In this document: one piece after another, positions 35,396-44,123 of the stretch
Layout: the number at the start of each line of letters is the position of its first letter
How positions within the stretch are numbered: the stretch's first letter is position 1
NCBI GenBank assembly: GCA_021325255.1
Contig: JAJPHP010000060.1
Coordinates: 1 to 64,000 of the forward strand
Direction: 5' to 3'
Source: Nitrososphaerota archaeon
Lineage (GTDB): Archaea; Thermoproteota; Nitrososphaeria; Nitrososphaerales; CADDZS01
DNA: 64,000 bases
Notes under the pieces: model-generated
The model's input: the letters and a program-made list of their open reading frames with translations, nothing else
What the model was told of the DNA's origin: nothing
Database searches by the model: none
Program-made: the position numbers and the translations under genes

Positions 35396-36436
35396 ATGGG
35401 ACTTGTAAGATACGTTGTCAGAAGATTGCTTCTGATGATTCTGGTGCTCTTTGGGATCAGCGTGATTGTGTTCTACCTATCCCGAGGCTACCCCTCAAAG
35501 TTCCCACCCTGGGGCCAATACGTCACGCTTTCAATGTCTCCGAGCGAGATTGCTTACATCAAGCAAATACACGGTTTCAACCTTCCACTCTACGATCAGT
35601 ATTTCTTTTGGCTGCGGGACGCGCTCAGTGGAAACTGGGGACTCTCACGCTGGGCGGGCAACCAGCAGACCTACGCCGTCTTTGCAGCTCGGTTCCCGCT
35701 GACCGCTGAGCTCGCGATTGCTGCGATTGTCATCACAGTCGCAATCGGACTTCCTCTTGGGATAGTTTCTGCGGTGAAGAACAACAAGGCACCAGACCAC
35801 GTCTCCAGAATCGTCGCTCTCTTGGGCTACTCGATTCCCATCTTCTGGCTAGGGTTCCTCTTCCAACTACTGTTTTCCTACTACTTTCGGCTGTGGGGAT
35901 TACCTTCGCTCCCGAGCTCCGGCTACGTCGACAGGCAATTCATCGGGAGCGTGCACATGATAACGGGGATCCCGCTGGTTGATGCCGTGCTTCAGCTGAA
36001 CTATTCGTACTTTGCAAGCTCGCTTGGTCACCTGATCCTGCCGGCCCTCACACTCAGCTTTGCGAGCCTTGGGTACCTCACCAGGATCGTTCGGTCAAGC
36101 ATGCTCGAGGTGCTCAGGCAAGACTACATCGTCATGGCGAGGTCGAAGGGGCTCTCGGAGAGAGTTGTGATTTACAGGCACGCACTGCTTAACGCCCTAA
36201 TTCCTACGATCACCGTGGTGGGCGTTTTGTTTGCCTCACTTCTGGGAGGTGTCGTGATAATCGAATACGTGTTCACCTGGCCCGGCGTGGGCTCCGCCGC
36301 GCTGCAGGCAACGCTACAAAACGACACGAATTTTCTCATGCTCTACACGCTCGTTTCCGCAGCAATTATTGTGATTGCAAATCTCGCAGTGGATGTCGCC
36401 TACGGTCTGCTCGATCCGAGGATCAGATTCAAATGA
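35396..36436 (+). CDS. peptide ABC transporter permease (DppB-like)
   Basis: The 346-residue protein has a first helix (LLLMILVLFGISVIVFYLS), about five further helices, and the EAA loop VRSSMLEVLRQDYIVMARSKGLSERVVIYRHALLNAL of family 5 permeases. It overlaps the next gene by 4 bp (ATGA) and so is coupled to it. Confidence 0.92.
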   Translation: MGLVRYVVRRLLLMILVLFGISVIVFYLSRGYPSKFPPWGQYVTLSMSPSEIAYIKQIHGFNLPLYDQYFFWLRDALSGNWGLSRWAGNQQTYAVFAARFPLTAELAIAAIVITVAIGLPLGIVSAVKNNKAPDHVSRIVALLGYSIPIFWLGFLFQLLFSYYFRLWGLPSLPSSGYVDRQFIGSVHMITGIPLVDAVLQLNYSYFASSLGHLILPALTLSFASLGYLTRIVRSSMLEVLRQDYIVMARSKGLSERVVIYRHALLNALIPTITVVGVLFASLLGGVVIIEYVFTWPGVGSAALQATLQNDTNFLMLYTLVSAAIIVIANLAVDVAYGLLDPRIRFK

Positions 36437-37428
36437 CACTCGACAAGAAACCAGAGAATCCAAACGCCACTCTCGCTACCCCAGCAGTGCGAAAGGAAAG
36501 CGAGGCACAAAAGAAGAAGAAAAAAGAACGCAGACAAAGACTGCTTGACCTCAAGTTCGCGCTGCACCTCCTGGCTAGGAATCCACTTGTCCTATGCGGG
36601 ACAGTGATGAGCATTGGCATAATTCTCGTCGCGGTATTTTCAGGGTTCATTGTAAACCCTGATCTTGCAAACAAGGTTTCGTACGCCACGCAGCTTTGCT
36701 GGGGGAACCATTTCATAAACTGGGGGCCTGGCTCCTCGTACTGTTCAGGAAACCAGTTCTACTGGCTCGGCACTGATTACTTTGGCAGGGGGATTCTCTC
36801 GATGATCATTCTCGCGCTTCCTCTCGATCTTGAGATTGCGTTCGCTGTCGTAGCGGGCTCTGTGGCGATTGGTATCCTCCTTGGCGGAGTCGCGGCATAC
36901 GGAGGAAGCGTGGCGGACGAGACCATCCTGAGAATCACAGACATATTCTTTGGATTCCCCACGCTCTTGTTTGCGCTTGTGGTTGCAGCGGTCGTGGGCC
37001 CGAGCATATTCACCCTCACCATAGCAGTACTCCTGGTCTGGTGGCCTGTCTACGTCAGACTGGTCAGGGGGCAGATACTCGCGGAGAAGGAGAAGAATTA
37101 CGTTGAAGCTCTAAAATCTATTGGCGCGGGTAACTTTAGGATACTCTTCAAGCACATAATGCCAAACGCAATCTACCCCGTGATGGTCCAAGCAACCCTT
37201 GACCTGGGCGGCGTTATCCTGATTTTCTCGAGCTTGATGTTCCTCGGGTTCTCTCCAAAGCAGAACCTCCCGGAACTAGGAAACTTGATCTCGCAGGGGA
37301 TACAGAACGTGTTCACTGCCCCCTGGCTCATCATTTTTCCTGGGATAGCTATACTTCTAGCCACTTTTTCATTCAATCTCGTCGGCGACGGACTCAGGGA
37401 CGTTTTTGACCCGCGCCTCAGGAGATGA
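36433..37428 (+). CDS. peptide ABC transporter permease (DppC-like)
   Basis: The 331-residue protein begins with a charged cytoplasmic stretch (KKKKKERRQR), then about six helices and the loop VRGQILAEKEKNYVEALKSIGAGNFRILFKHIMPNAI. It overlaps both neighbours by ATGA. DppD/DppF-type ATPases, needed for import, are not found nearby; they must be elsewhere or shared. Confidence 0.92.
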   Translation: MTLDKKPENPNATLATPAVRKESEAQKKKKKERRQRLLDLKFALHLLARNPLVLCGTVMSIGIILVAVFSGFIVNPDLANKVSYATQLCWGNHFINWGPGSSYCSGNQFYWLGTDYFGRGILSMIILALPLDLEIAFAVVAGSVAIGILLGGVAAYGGSVADETILRITDIFFGFPTLLFALVVAAVVGPSIFTLTIAVLLVWWPVYVRLVRGQILAEKEKNYVEALKSIGAGNFRILFKHIMPNAIYPVMVQATLDLGGVILIFSSLMFLGFSPKQNLPELGNLISQGIQNVFTAPWLIIFPGIAILLATFSFNLVGDGLRDVFDPRLRR

Positions 37429-38711
37429 CTTGGATCATGCACCATCGTACTGAGGGAATTTCAGCGAGTTTAGAACAAAGGATACTTTCATTCATTGAGA
37501 AAAACAGGAGGGAACTTGTTCGCACCTGCTCCGAGCTCATTCAGATCGACAGCTCGAATCCTCCGGGAGATTGCTCTGATCTAGTCAGGTACCTCTCCTC
37601 CGAGTACAAGCAGACCGGTGCAAGGTTCTCCACAGTTTCTGCCGACAGAGACTATCTGAAGAGGCTGGGTCACAGACATCCTCGGAACAATTTTGTTTCT
37701 TGCATTGGTCCAAAGCGTGCGCGAAGTAACGTTGGGCTGGCAATTGGAACGCACATGGACGTCGTCCCCGCAGGGAGCTTAGAAAAGTGGAGGTATCCAC
37801 CCTTTTCTGGGACCGTGGCAAATTCCAAGATTTGGGGCAGGGGAGCGTGCGATGCAAAGTGCTCCCTTGCTTCACAGCTCTACGCTACAAAGGCAATCCT
37901 AGATTCCGGTGCTCCGCTTGGTCGATCTCTGGTGTTCATTGGGACGGTCGATGACGAGGCGCCGGGGGATGCGACGGGCCCTGGAATGGAGTTTATGGTT
38001 CACGAAGGCCTCGCAAAGCTTGGATACGGCCTCCCAAAGTTTGCAATAAACGCAGAGGCGAGCGGACTGCAAAGTATCTGGGGCTCTTTCACTGGAGGCC
38101 TGACTCTGAAGATTACATTGAAGGGAAGGGTCGGACACCCGCCAGTAGGAGTGAATGCGCTGGAAAGCGCGACTAAGTTATGGAACGCCCTAATTTCGAA
38201 TGAAAGAAATGAAGCAATCTTACCAAAGCCTCCGCGCCTTGTTTGGCTATGCGGCGGATCGAGCAGCGATTTCGGACTCACCCCTGAAAGAGCTGAGATG
38301 ATATTCCGTACTCCAATCACAAGTCCTCGTGTATCCGTGCGCTCAGCCATTGGCGAAATCAAGCGAGTTATCCAGCAGGAGCGGAAGAGAGACCCACGAA
38401 TCCTTGCGCAAGAGATCAAGGTTCTCACAGGAGCAAAGGCCTTCGAGGTCGGAGAAAGCAATTCTCTTGTGCGAGCGTTAAAATCCGCTGCCGCAAAGGT
38501 GGGAGTTAAAGCTGCGTACGGGGGAGGCATCGTCGGTCCGGGTGATCTCATGTTCTTTCTTTCCAATGGCGTACCCGGCGTCACCTATGGCGCTGGCTCA
38601 CTTGAGCGCTGCCACGTTCCCAATGAATACGTCACAGAAGAAGAACTGACAAATCAGGCAAAGATCTACGCGCTCGCCGCGTTGACACTGTGCTCTCCTC
38701 AAAGTGGCTAG
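37425..38711 (+). CDS. M20 family metallo-amidohydrolase (ArgE/DapE-like)
   Basis: The 428-residue protein has the M20 metal ligand pattern: GTHMDVVPAG, GRGACDAKCS (bridging Asp), DDEAPG (base and ligand Glu), NAEAS, and RCHVPNEYV near the end. The central lid domain is present. These enzymes hydrolyse N-acyl amino acids, succinyl-DAP or peptides. Start ATG 37425 overlaps the permease stop by 4 bp, so it is coupled to the transporter and probably acts on the imported substrate. Confidence 0.88.
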   Translation: MTWIMHHRTEGISASLEQRILSFIEKNRRELVRTCSELIQIDSSNPPGDCSDLVRYLSSEYKQTGARFSTVSADRDYLKRLGHRHPRNNFVSCIGPKRARSNVGLAIGTHMDVVPAGSLEKWRYPPFSGTVANSKIWGRGACDAKCSLASQLYATKAILDSGAPLGRSLVFIGTVDDEAPGDATGPGMEFMVHEGLAKLGYGLPKFAINAEASGLQSIWGSFTGGLTLKITLKGRVGHPPVGVNALESATKLWNALISNERNEAILPKPPRLVWLCGGSSSDFGLTPERAEMIFRTPITSPRVSVRSAIGEIKRVIQQERKRDPRILAQEIKVLTGAKAFEVGESNSLVRALKSAAAKVGVKAAYGGGIVGPGDLMFFLSNGVPGVTYGAGSLERCHVPNEYVTEEELTNQAKIYALAALTLCSPQSG

Positions 38712-38724
38712 GGCGTGATTTTAC

Positions 38725-39576
38725 TTACCTCCTCTTCTGCGCAAGGAAGAGAAGCGTGGTCTTGTTCTTTGCCTTGTCCATCTTCACAAACTCGTCGGTG
38801 TCAAAGCCAAATTCATCCAGGATCTCAAAGCCATGCGAGTCGAAGAAGAGCTCCACCTCCGAGGGGAAGTATGCTCGAAGTAAGACATCGTCTGTGTCTA
38901 TACTGAGTCCATCCTTCAGATCAAAGATGTAAGTGGAGAACCAATCGTACTTTGCATCCGTCTGCAGATCAAGGCGGCTCTCGTGGAACCTCGTGATTTT
39001 CCCCTGGCTGATCTTGAACTCCTGTTTTGAAAAGCCGTTGTAAAACGGATCCTTCAGGATATGATCGGCGGCAATGAATTCGCAGAGGAGTAGTCCCCCA
39101 TTTGCAAGCGACTGGTATGCGCAGTCTAGTGTGCGAGATAGGTCCTTGTTGTCAAGAAAGAAGCAGGTGACCAGCGGGCCGATGACTATTGCGCCCGCGG
39201 GCGTGTCCGTCTTGAAACTTCTTGCATCTCCCAGTTGTGCTCGGTCCTTTCCTATCTTCTTCTGCGCCAGCTCGACCATCTGTGGGCTCAAGTCGAGCGC
39301 CTGCGAGTTGTACCCTTCCCTGTTAAGCAGCCATGACTGCCTTGCGGAGCCGGAGCCGAGCTCCAAAATGTCCTTGTTTCCCCCTGTTCTCAACTTCTCA
39401 ATGAGGATGTCGTTTTGCTTCTTTATTCTCGGGAGAAAATCCGGGTAGATGAGGTCGTAGATCCAAGCGTACTTTGTCTCAAGTTTATGCAATGCATTCT
39501 TTGAAGTAGAATCCTCAATAATCTCGCTCTTTACGATCATGCAGTTGATTGCCTTGCACAATAGGGCTTCATGCAA
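38725..39576 (-). CDS. class I SAM-dependent methyltransferase
   Basis: The 283-residue protein has motif I ILELGSGSARQSWLL, post-I ALDLSPQMVELAQKK, an LGDARSFKTD segment at motif II and VIGPLVTCFFLDNKDLSRTL at motif III/IV. The overall pattern, including LLLCEFIAADHIL, resembles small-molecule methyltransferases of the glycine N-methyltransferase type. Substrate unknown. It converges with the M20 gene (14-bp gap). Confidence 0.78.
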   Translation of the reverse strand: MHEALLCKAINCMIVKSEIIEDSTSKNALHKLETKYAWIYDLIYPDFLPRIKKQNDILIEKLRTGGNKDILELGSGSARQSWLLNREGYNSQALDLSPQMVELAQKKIGKDRAQLGDARSFKTDTPAGAIVIGPLVTCFFLDNKDLSRTLDCAYQSLANGGLLLCEFIAADHILKDPFYNGFSKQEFKISQGKITRFHESRLDLQTDAKYDWFSTYIFDLKDGLSIDTDDVLLRAYFPSEVELFFDSHGFEILDEFGFDTDEFVKMDKAKNKTTLLFLAQKRR

Positions 39577-39804
39577 GAATTAAGAATTTGGCTCATTTGT
39601 GTGATTTTTTGCCTTTGGATTATGAGAAGTAGAAGAGTGGGAGGAAAATGTCATGGTATTCTTCAGCAACTTGAAATGCGTAAAAGCCCAACGACATTTC
39701 TTCTCTAAATGGGCTATTCAAAATACAGTGCTGCAAAGAGACAGGAAGAGAGCGACTAATCTATGATATGCAGCTGAGAACAAAGGGAGAGAATAAATTG
39801 GCAA
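39577..39804. other. intergenic region
   Basis: This 228-bp stretch separates divergent genes. The only candidate motif is an AATAAATT element at about 39790-39797. It is too close to the ATG at 39805 to place a TATA box, so I draw no conclusion. Confidence 0.3.
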
Positions 39805-40944
39805 ATGGATTCCAGCGGCGAACTTTCCTCTTTTCTCAAAGATTTCATCGAGCCGTGGTATGGCTCGCTTAAAGATCCCGCGCATTCTCAGGAAGATACG
39901 CTCGCAAGCCTCCTGGCTGGCTATGGGCAAACGCAGTACGGAAAAGACCATGGGGCTGAGCACATCAATGCGGTGAAAGATTTCCAATCGTCCTTTCCCA
40001 TCGCAAACTATGCTTCACTTCAACCCTACTTCGAGGAGGTGAAAAAGGGGAACTATTCTTCGATCCTGAGCGAACCGGCCACTGGATGGGTTATGACGCG
40101 CGGGACAACAGGCAGGCCAAAAGTAATTCCCACTACGGAAACTCATCTGGGGCAAATTCTCTTCGTGGGCGCGAGAGCGATTATCAACTTCGCCCTAAAG
40201 CGAGATTTGCAAATTCTCCAGAGGAACGTGCTTAACCTCAACTTTCCTTCGGAGGTCCTTACTATCGACACCGAGAAGGGATCTCAAAAGTTTGGATACA
40301 GCTCCGGTACGTACGCGAAGCTCCACCCCTCGCTTGATGCCGCATCTCTTGTTCCAAGACAGGAGGAGATAGATTCGCTTGGAGGAGGGATCTCAAACGC
40401 CGATTGGGAGAGAAGGTTTGAACTTGTATACAACGTGGCAAAGACAGGTGATATCGGTTGCGTCATGGGAGTGACTCCTGTCATCCTTGCCTTCGCGCGC
40501 TTTATGAGGCGCCGCTACGGGCTGCCGCCAAAGGAGGTCTGGAAGATGAGCGCACTTTTCTGCACGAGCGTATCGAAGATACACTCAAAGTACGCCCCCG
40601 AGCTGACGCACTACTACGGGAAAGCGCCAATCGTCGAGATGTACACTGCCACCGAAGGAGTGTTCGCTCAGCAGCTCGACGAAAACCCTTACCTCGTCCC
40701 AAACTACGACGTGTATCTCTTTGAGGTGAAAACTCGCAGCGGCGTAAAGCTTCTCCACGAGCTGAAGCCCAACGAGTGGGGGAGCCTGATCGTCTCCTCC
40801 GTTCTTTTCCCTCGCTACGAGATAGGCGACCTCATAGAATCGATCGGGAAAGGGTACTACAGGGTGTTCGGCAGGGCAAAGACCCTCACGGTGTTAGAGC
40901 ATGTGTTTTACAACATACTCGCTGGGAGACGAGTCGTCTCCTGA
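39805..40944 (+). CDS. GH3-like acyl-adenylating enzyme, short C-terminus
   Basis: The 379-residue protein has GH3/ANL motifs: TRGTTGRPKVIPTTETHL (P-loop-like), FPSEVLTIDTEKGSQKFGYSSG, VEMYTATEGVFAQQ (the Y-x-x-TE motif) and RYEIGDLIESIGKGYYRVFGRAK. It ends soon after the hinge (TLTVLEHVFYNILAGRRVVS), while GH3 proteins are usually over 500 residues, so the C-terminal lid that drives the second half reaction is missing or separate. It probably forms acyl-adenylates; ligation to an amino acid is uncertain. It converges with the zinc-ribbon gene (5-bp gap). Confidence 0.75.
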   Translation: MDSSGELSSFLKDFIEPWYGSLKDPAHSQEDTLASLLAGYGQTQYGKDHGAEHINAVKDFQSSFPIANYASLQPYFEEVKKGNYSSILSEPATGWVMTRGTTGRPKVIPTTETHLGQILFVGARAIINFALKRDLQILQRNVLNLNFPSEVLTIDTEKGSQKFGYSSGTYAKLHPSLDAASLVPRQEEIDSLGGGISNADWERRFELVYNVAKTGDIGCVMGVTPVILAFARFMRRRYGLPPKEVWKMSALFCTSVSKIHSKYAPELTHYYGKAPIVEMYTATEGVFAQQLDENPYLVPNYDVYLFEVKTRSGVKLLHELKPNEWGSLIVSSVLFPRYEIGDLIESIGKGYYRVFGRAKTLTVLEHVFYNILAGRRVVS

Positions 40945-40949
40945 AAAAG

Positions 40950-41504
40950 TCAAGTTGGCCTCGGAGTTCTGCTCCTAGCTAGGGCAGACCCAAGTATTGC
41001 GATTCCTATTATTACAAAGATGAGTGGCCAAAAGTTCCCCCACCCGTTGTAGATGAACGCGACACCCACGAAGAACAATAGCGCGCCGCCGATGAAGGGA
41101 CCATAAAATGGGCGGTGTCTCATCAAATAGATCAAAAGGCCCTGTACAATTAAAATCACCCCAATCCCGGCGACAAAGTAGGCCCACCAGTTGGCTGAGG
41201 GTATCGACCCTATCTGCTGGAGGTAGAAAGTGATTCCGAGCCATACGAGTATCAGCCCGCCGACGACGGAGCCGATGATGCCTCCGCCTCTTCCGCCTCC
41301 ACCTTTCTCCCCCTTCTCTTCCTTCTCGTGCTTTTCCTGCTTCTCCTCTTTTTCATGCCTTCTTCTTGGATAGGCTGGCGGGGGAACGGCGCCCGGCGGA
41401 GCAGCGCCAGCTACGGGATTTCCGCATCTAGGACAAAATGCAGCGCCTGGAGTAAGCTCGGCGCCGCACCTCTGGCAGAATCGGTTTGTAGTGTCGGACA
41501 TCAA
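40950..41504 (-). CDS. zinc-ribbon membrane protein
   Basis: The 184-residue protein has an N-terminal zinc ribbon (FCQRCGAELTPGAAFCPRCG), a Pro-rich and then a highly charged Lys/Glu stretch, and four helices (from about residue 77). It resembles archaeal DUF5668-like or zinc-ribbon membrane proteins. Role unknown. It is divergent from the adhesin-like gene at 41611, and only that gene has the operator facing it. Confidence 0.65.
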   Translation of the reverse strand: MMSDTTNRFCQRCGAELTPGAAFCPRCGNPVAGAAPPGAVPPPAYPRRRHEKEEKQEKHEKEEKGEKGGGGRGGGIIGSVVGGLILVWLGITFYLQQIGSIPSANWWAYFVAGIGVILIVQGLLIYLMRHRPFYGPFIGGALLFFVGVAFIYNGWGNFWPLIFVIIGIAILGSALARSRTPRPT

Positions 41505-41545
41505 TTAGGAAGATTCCTCAATCCGCAATTTAAATCAGCTATATC

Positions 41546-41580
41546 TTTCCCAGCACTGAGAATCGTATTGCGTATTTAAT
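41546..41580 (+). promoter_or_regulatory. regulon promoter 5
   Basis: Plus strand: TTTCCCA-N4-TGAGAAT at 41546-41563 (left half weaker), CGT, 8 bp, TATTTAAT at 41573-41580. Serves the gene starting at 41611. Confidence 0.65.
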
Positions 41581-41610
41581 AGAGATGAGGAGCGGATCAT
41601 CGTCTGAAAC

Positions 41611-42639
41611 TTGTCCTCAAGCGCCCAACAAAGTAGTAGACGCAGCTCTCCGGTTTTAGGCGTCCTTGCGGGAATAGTCTTCATAATCGCCGGGCTCGCC
41701 GCCTTTTTGCATCTGGAAATTGGCCTCTCCATAGCAATCGTCTTGATAATCGCCGGAGCAGGCGTGGTCCTGGTAGGCGTAGCTGGCTTTCGGACAAGAG
41801 GCTGGGACATCGCTCTCTTCGTGATCTCGTTGATTGTCCTTGCAAGCATCGTGAGTACCAACTACTATACACCTAGCACAACAAATGCCGTGTACACCTA
41901 CTCTGCTACGCGCGCTCAGGTCAGTGCCTCGAAGATCGATCTCTTCGCGAGCGCCGGTCTCGGGAGTGTAGATGTGGGCTTTAGCAACTCGGACCAGGCC
42001 TATCAGGTTACTTTTGGAAGTGGGGCCTTCTTTGGGTTCCCGTTCTTTGGTCCACCGGCAAACGATTTCAAGTTGACAAACCAGACGAGGAACGGCGTTC
42101 TGTTCCTCAACGCGACTTCTTCGACGACGAGCATCACGATCACACTCTCAACAAGTTACGTCGCAAACATTACTGCGACAACGAGCACCGGGAGTGTCAG
42201 CCTGAGCAGGCCCGGCGGCGGAGCTGCGGTCAAGATTCAGAGCGTCTCGCTGACCTCCGGGACGGGGAGCGTTAGTGCTACCTTGGACGGCAAGAACATT
42301 TCTGGAATTTCGCTCAAGTCTAGCACGGGTAGCGTCAACCTGAATTCAAATTACCTCTCTCCGGCTTCGGCGCGCGTCCCGATTTCAATATCCTCGAGCA
42401 CTGGCAGCGTCGATGTCAACATCAAGATAGCAAACAACGCGGCCGTCGCAATCAACGCGTCGAGCAACACGGGTTCAGTATCGCAACACCTCCCTGGGTT
42501 CACGATTACCCAGAGTACTAATAACAGACTCCAGGCTTCGGCGGGCGACGTCGCGACCGCGCCGAAATCTTTCCTCATTTCCATGAGTGTGAGCCTTGGT
42601 TCGATCAATGTCAACGGCGAGCTTGTGTCACCGCAGTGA
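41611..42639 (+). CDS. DUF4097-like (adhesin) membrane protein under the operator
   Basis: The 342-residue protein starts at TTG about 30 bp after the TATA-like box. Three helices (about residues 13-88) precede an extracellular, Ser/Thr/Gly-rich domain with recurring TGSV units (TSTGSVS, TGTGSVS, SSTGSVN, SSTGSVD, SNTGSVS) spaced about 20-30 residues apart. This is the beta-solenoid pattern of DUF4097-type proteins. It may be an envelope stress sensor or surface protein; no enzyme motif is seen. Confidence 0.7.
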   Translation: MSSSAQQSSRRSSPVLGVLAGIVFIIAGLAAFLHLEIGLSIAIVLIIAGAGVVLVGVAGFRTRGWDIALFVISLIVLASIVSTNYYTPSTTNAVYTYSATRAQVSASKIDLFASAGLGSVDVGFSNSDQAYQVTFGSGAFFGFPFFGPPANDFKLTNQTRNGVLFLNATSSTTSITITLSTSYVANITATTSTGSVSLSRPGGGAAVKIQSVSLTSGTGSVSATLDGKNISGISLKSSTGSVNLNSNYLSPASARVPISISSSTGSVDVNIKIANNAAVAINASSNTGSVSQHLPGFTITQSTNNRLQASAGDVATAPKSFLISMSVSLGSINVNGELVSPQ

Positions 42640-42761
42640 TGATCCTGGCGTTGCCTAAGCAGCCGAACAGCGTGTGCTCTCCGTATGCAATACGATGTTT
42701 CCAGGGTTGTTTGTGATATGAAATCAGACCAACAAACCTGATGTTTGTCAGACCAAACAAT

Positions 42762-42977
42762 ATGGGCAGGGCACGAGTGATGCAGGATCCGTTGAGGGAA
42801 GAAGAAGATAAGAAAAGCACGGATTTGCAGCCAGTCAGAGTCCCGAGACATTGCGACTACTGTCGGCACGACAGCTCTTCGGAATGCATGAGAATGCGCT
42901 GCACTTGCAGAGCTTGCGTCTGTCATGAAATTTACCAGATGACCGCGGAAGGAACTGTGGAAAGGAAAAAGCCTTAG
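42762..42977 (+). CDS. Cys-rich small protein
   Basis: From ATG 42762 the protein has 71 residues (the frame also opens at 42741). Seven cysteines lie in CDYCRHDSSSECMRMRCTCRACVC, a compact array that could bind one or two zinc ions or an Fe-S cluster. The N-terminus is charged (QDPLREEEDKKS). No family is recognised. Directly upstream a TCAGACCAA string occurs twice, at 42724 and 42748. Confidence 0.55.
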   Translation: MGRARVMQDPLREEEDKKSTDLQPVRVPRHCDYCRHDSSSECMRMRCTCRACVCHEIYQMTAEGTVERKKP

Positions 42978-43120
42978 CAAGAGTGATCAAAAGTAGCTTG
43001 CGGGGCCCAATTGAACAGCTCACGATCCCCAGTGCTTGAATCAGGCTCGCAGTAATGAGCCAAACTATTTAGGGCAGCACAAGCTTAGGGTTCTCTACGC
43101 CCAAAAATTCAGAAGCACCA

Positions 43121-43969
43121 TCACCTTTTGACTGACGCAGTCGCTCTTCGCCTGGAGATTCTCTGTGAGACGTACCGCGGTATCACTTCTCTCGGCCGTA
43201 CAGAACTTGCGGCACTGTAGGCTCCGACCAGGTCCTTTGCGGTAATGATCCCAATCAATTCATCGCCTCTCAGTATTGGAAGTCGCTTGATCTTGTTTGC
43301 GAGCATGATTGATGCCGCCTCTCTCGCAGAGATCCCAAACTGAGCCGTAATGAGTGGCCTATTTGCTAACTCTTCCAGCCTAAGTGACCCGAACTCTTTC
43401 CTCCTTCCCTTTGCGAGTATTCTCAGCAGGTCTCGCTCCGTGACAATCCCAAATGGTAGCCCGGACCTTGTTATTACTACGCTCCCGATCCTCTTCTCGT
43501 GCATCAATCTGATTGCATCGAGTGCGCCTCTTGAACCTTCGATCGTTGTTACCTTACGGTGTATTGCATCTTCTATTGGAACGTCCTTTGCAGTCTTTGA
43601 AAAGTAACGGAGAAAATCCGTGGTCGAAACTATGCCATCGAGTTTACCGTTTTTCTTTGTGACAATGATCCTCACTCTTCTCTTGATCATAGCTCTTGCC
43701 GCTTCTGGCACAGGTGTGTCGGGAGGAATCTTGATGAAGGAGAGAACCATCAAGTCCTTTGCCTCAGCCTGCGCGTTGAGCCTTGCGGTTAATGATATTT
43801 CTCTTAAGAGCTCTCGCTCAGTTATCATGCCTGCTGGGACGTTGTCTGAATCGACTATGACGATACTGCCAACGCGATTTCTGACCATGAGTGAGACTAT
43901 CTTTCCGAGCGGTGCATCTTCGGCCGCCTTGACCGGATCTTCGCTCATTATGCTTGAAACGTTAGTCAA
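43121..43969 (-). CDS. four-CBS-domain protein under the operator
   Basis: The 282-residue protein has two CBS pairs: IMSEDPVKAAEDAPLGKIVSLM, LMVLSFIKIPPDTPVPEAARAM, HRKVTTIEGSRGALDAIRLM and ANRPLITAQFGISAREAASIM, each ending with a GIVT/GIIT-type strand. A C-terminal basic tail (RRRATASVKR) may bind nucleic acid. It could sense nucleotides and act on a partner protein. Confidence 0.85.
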   Translation of the reverse strand: MTNVSSIMSEDPVKAAEDAPLGKIVSLMVRNRVGSIVIVDSDNVPAGMITERELLREISLTARLNAQAEAKDLMVLSFIKIPPDTPVPEAARAMIKRRVRIIVTKKNGKLDGIVSTTDFLRYFSKTAKDVPIEDAIHRKVTTIEGSRGALDAIRLMHEKRIGSVVITRSGLPFGIVTERDLLRILAKGRRKEFGSLRLEELANRPLITAQFGISAREAASIMLANKIKRLPILRGDELIGIITAKDLVGAYSAASSVRPREVIPRYVSQRISRRRATASVKR

Positions 43970-44000
43970 GACTGATTTCCAGAATGTAATTTCGCTTTCA

Positions 44001-44039
44001 ATAATAAAAACGGACTATACGATTACCAAGATTGATAAT
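44001..44039 (-). promoter_or_regulatory. regulon promoter 6
   Basis: Minus strand: ATTATCA-N4-TGGTAAT at 44022-44039, CGT, 8 bp, then TTTTTATTAT at about 44001-44010. Serves the four-CBS gene. Confidence 0.72.
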
Positions 44040-44123
44040 CTATAGACGAGAGGGGCGAGGCAGGCCTCAGTATGATGTCACTCCAGAATCCGCGCCGCGT
44101 CTTAATTAGCCCCATAAGTCAGA

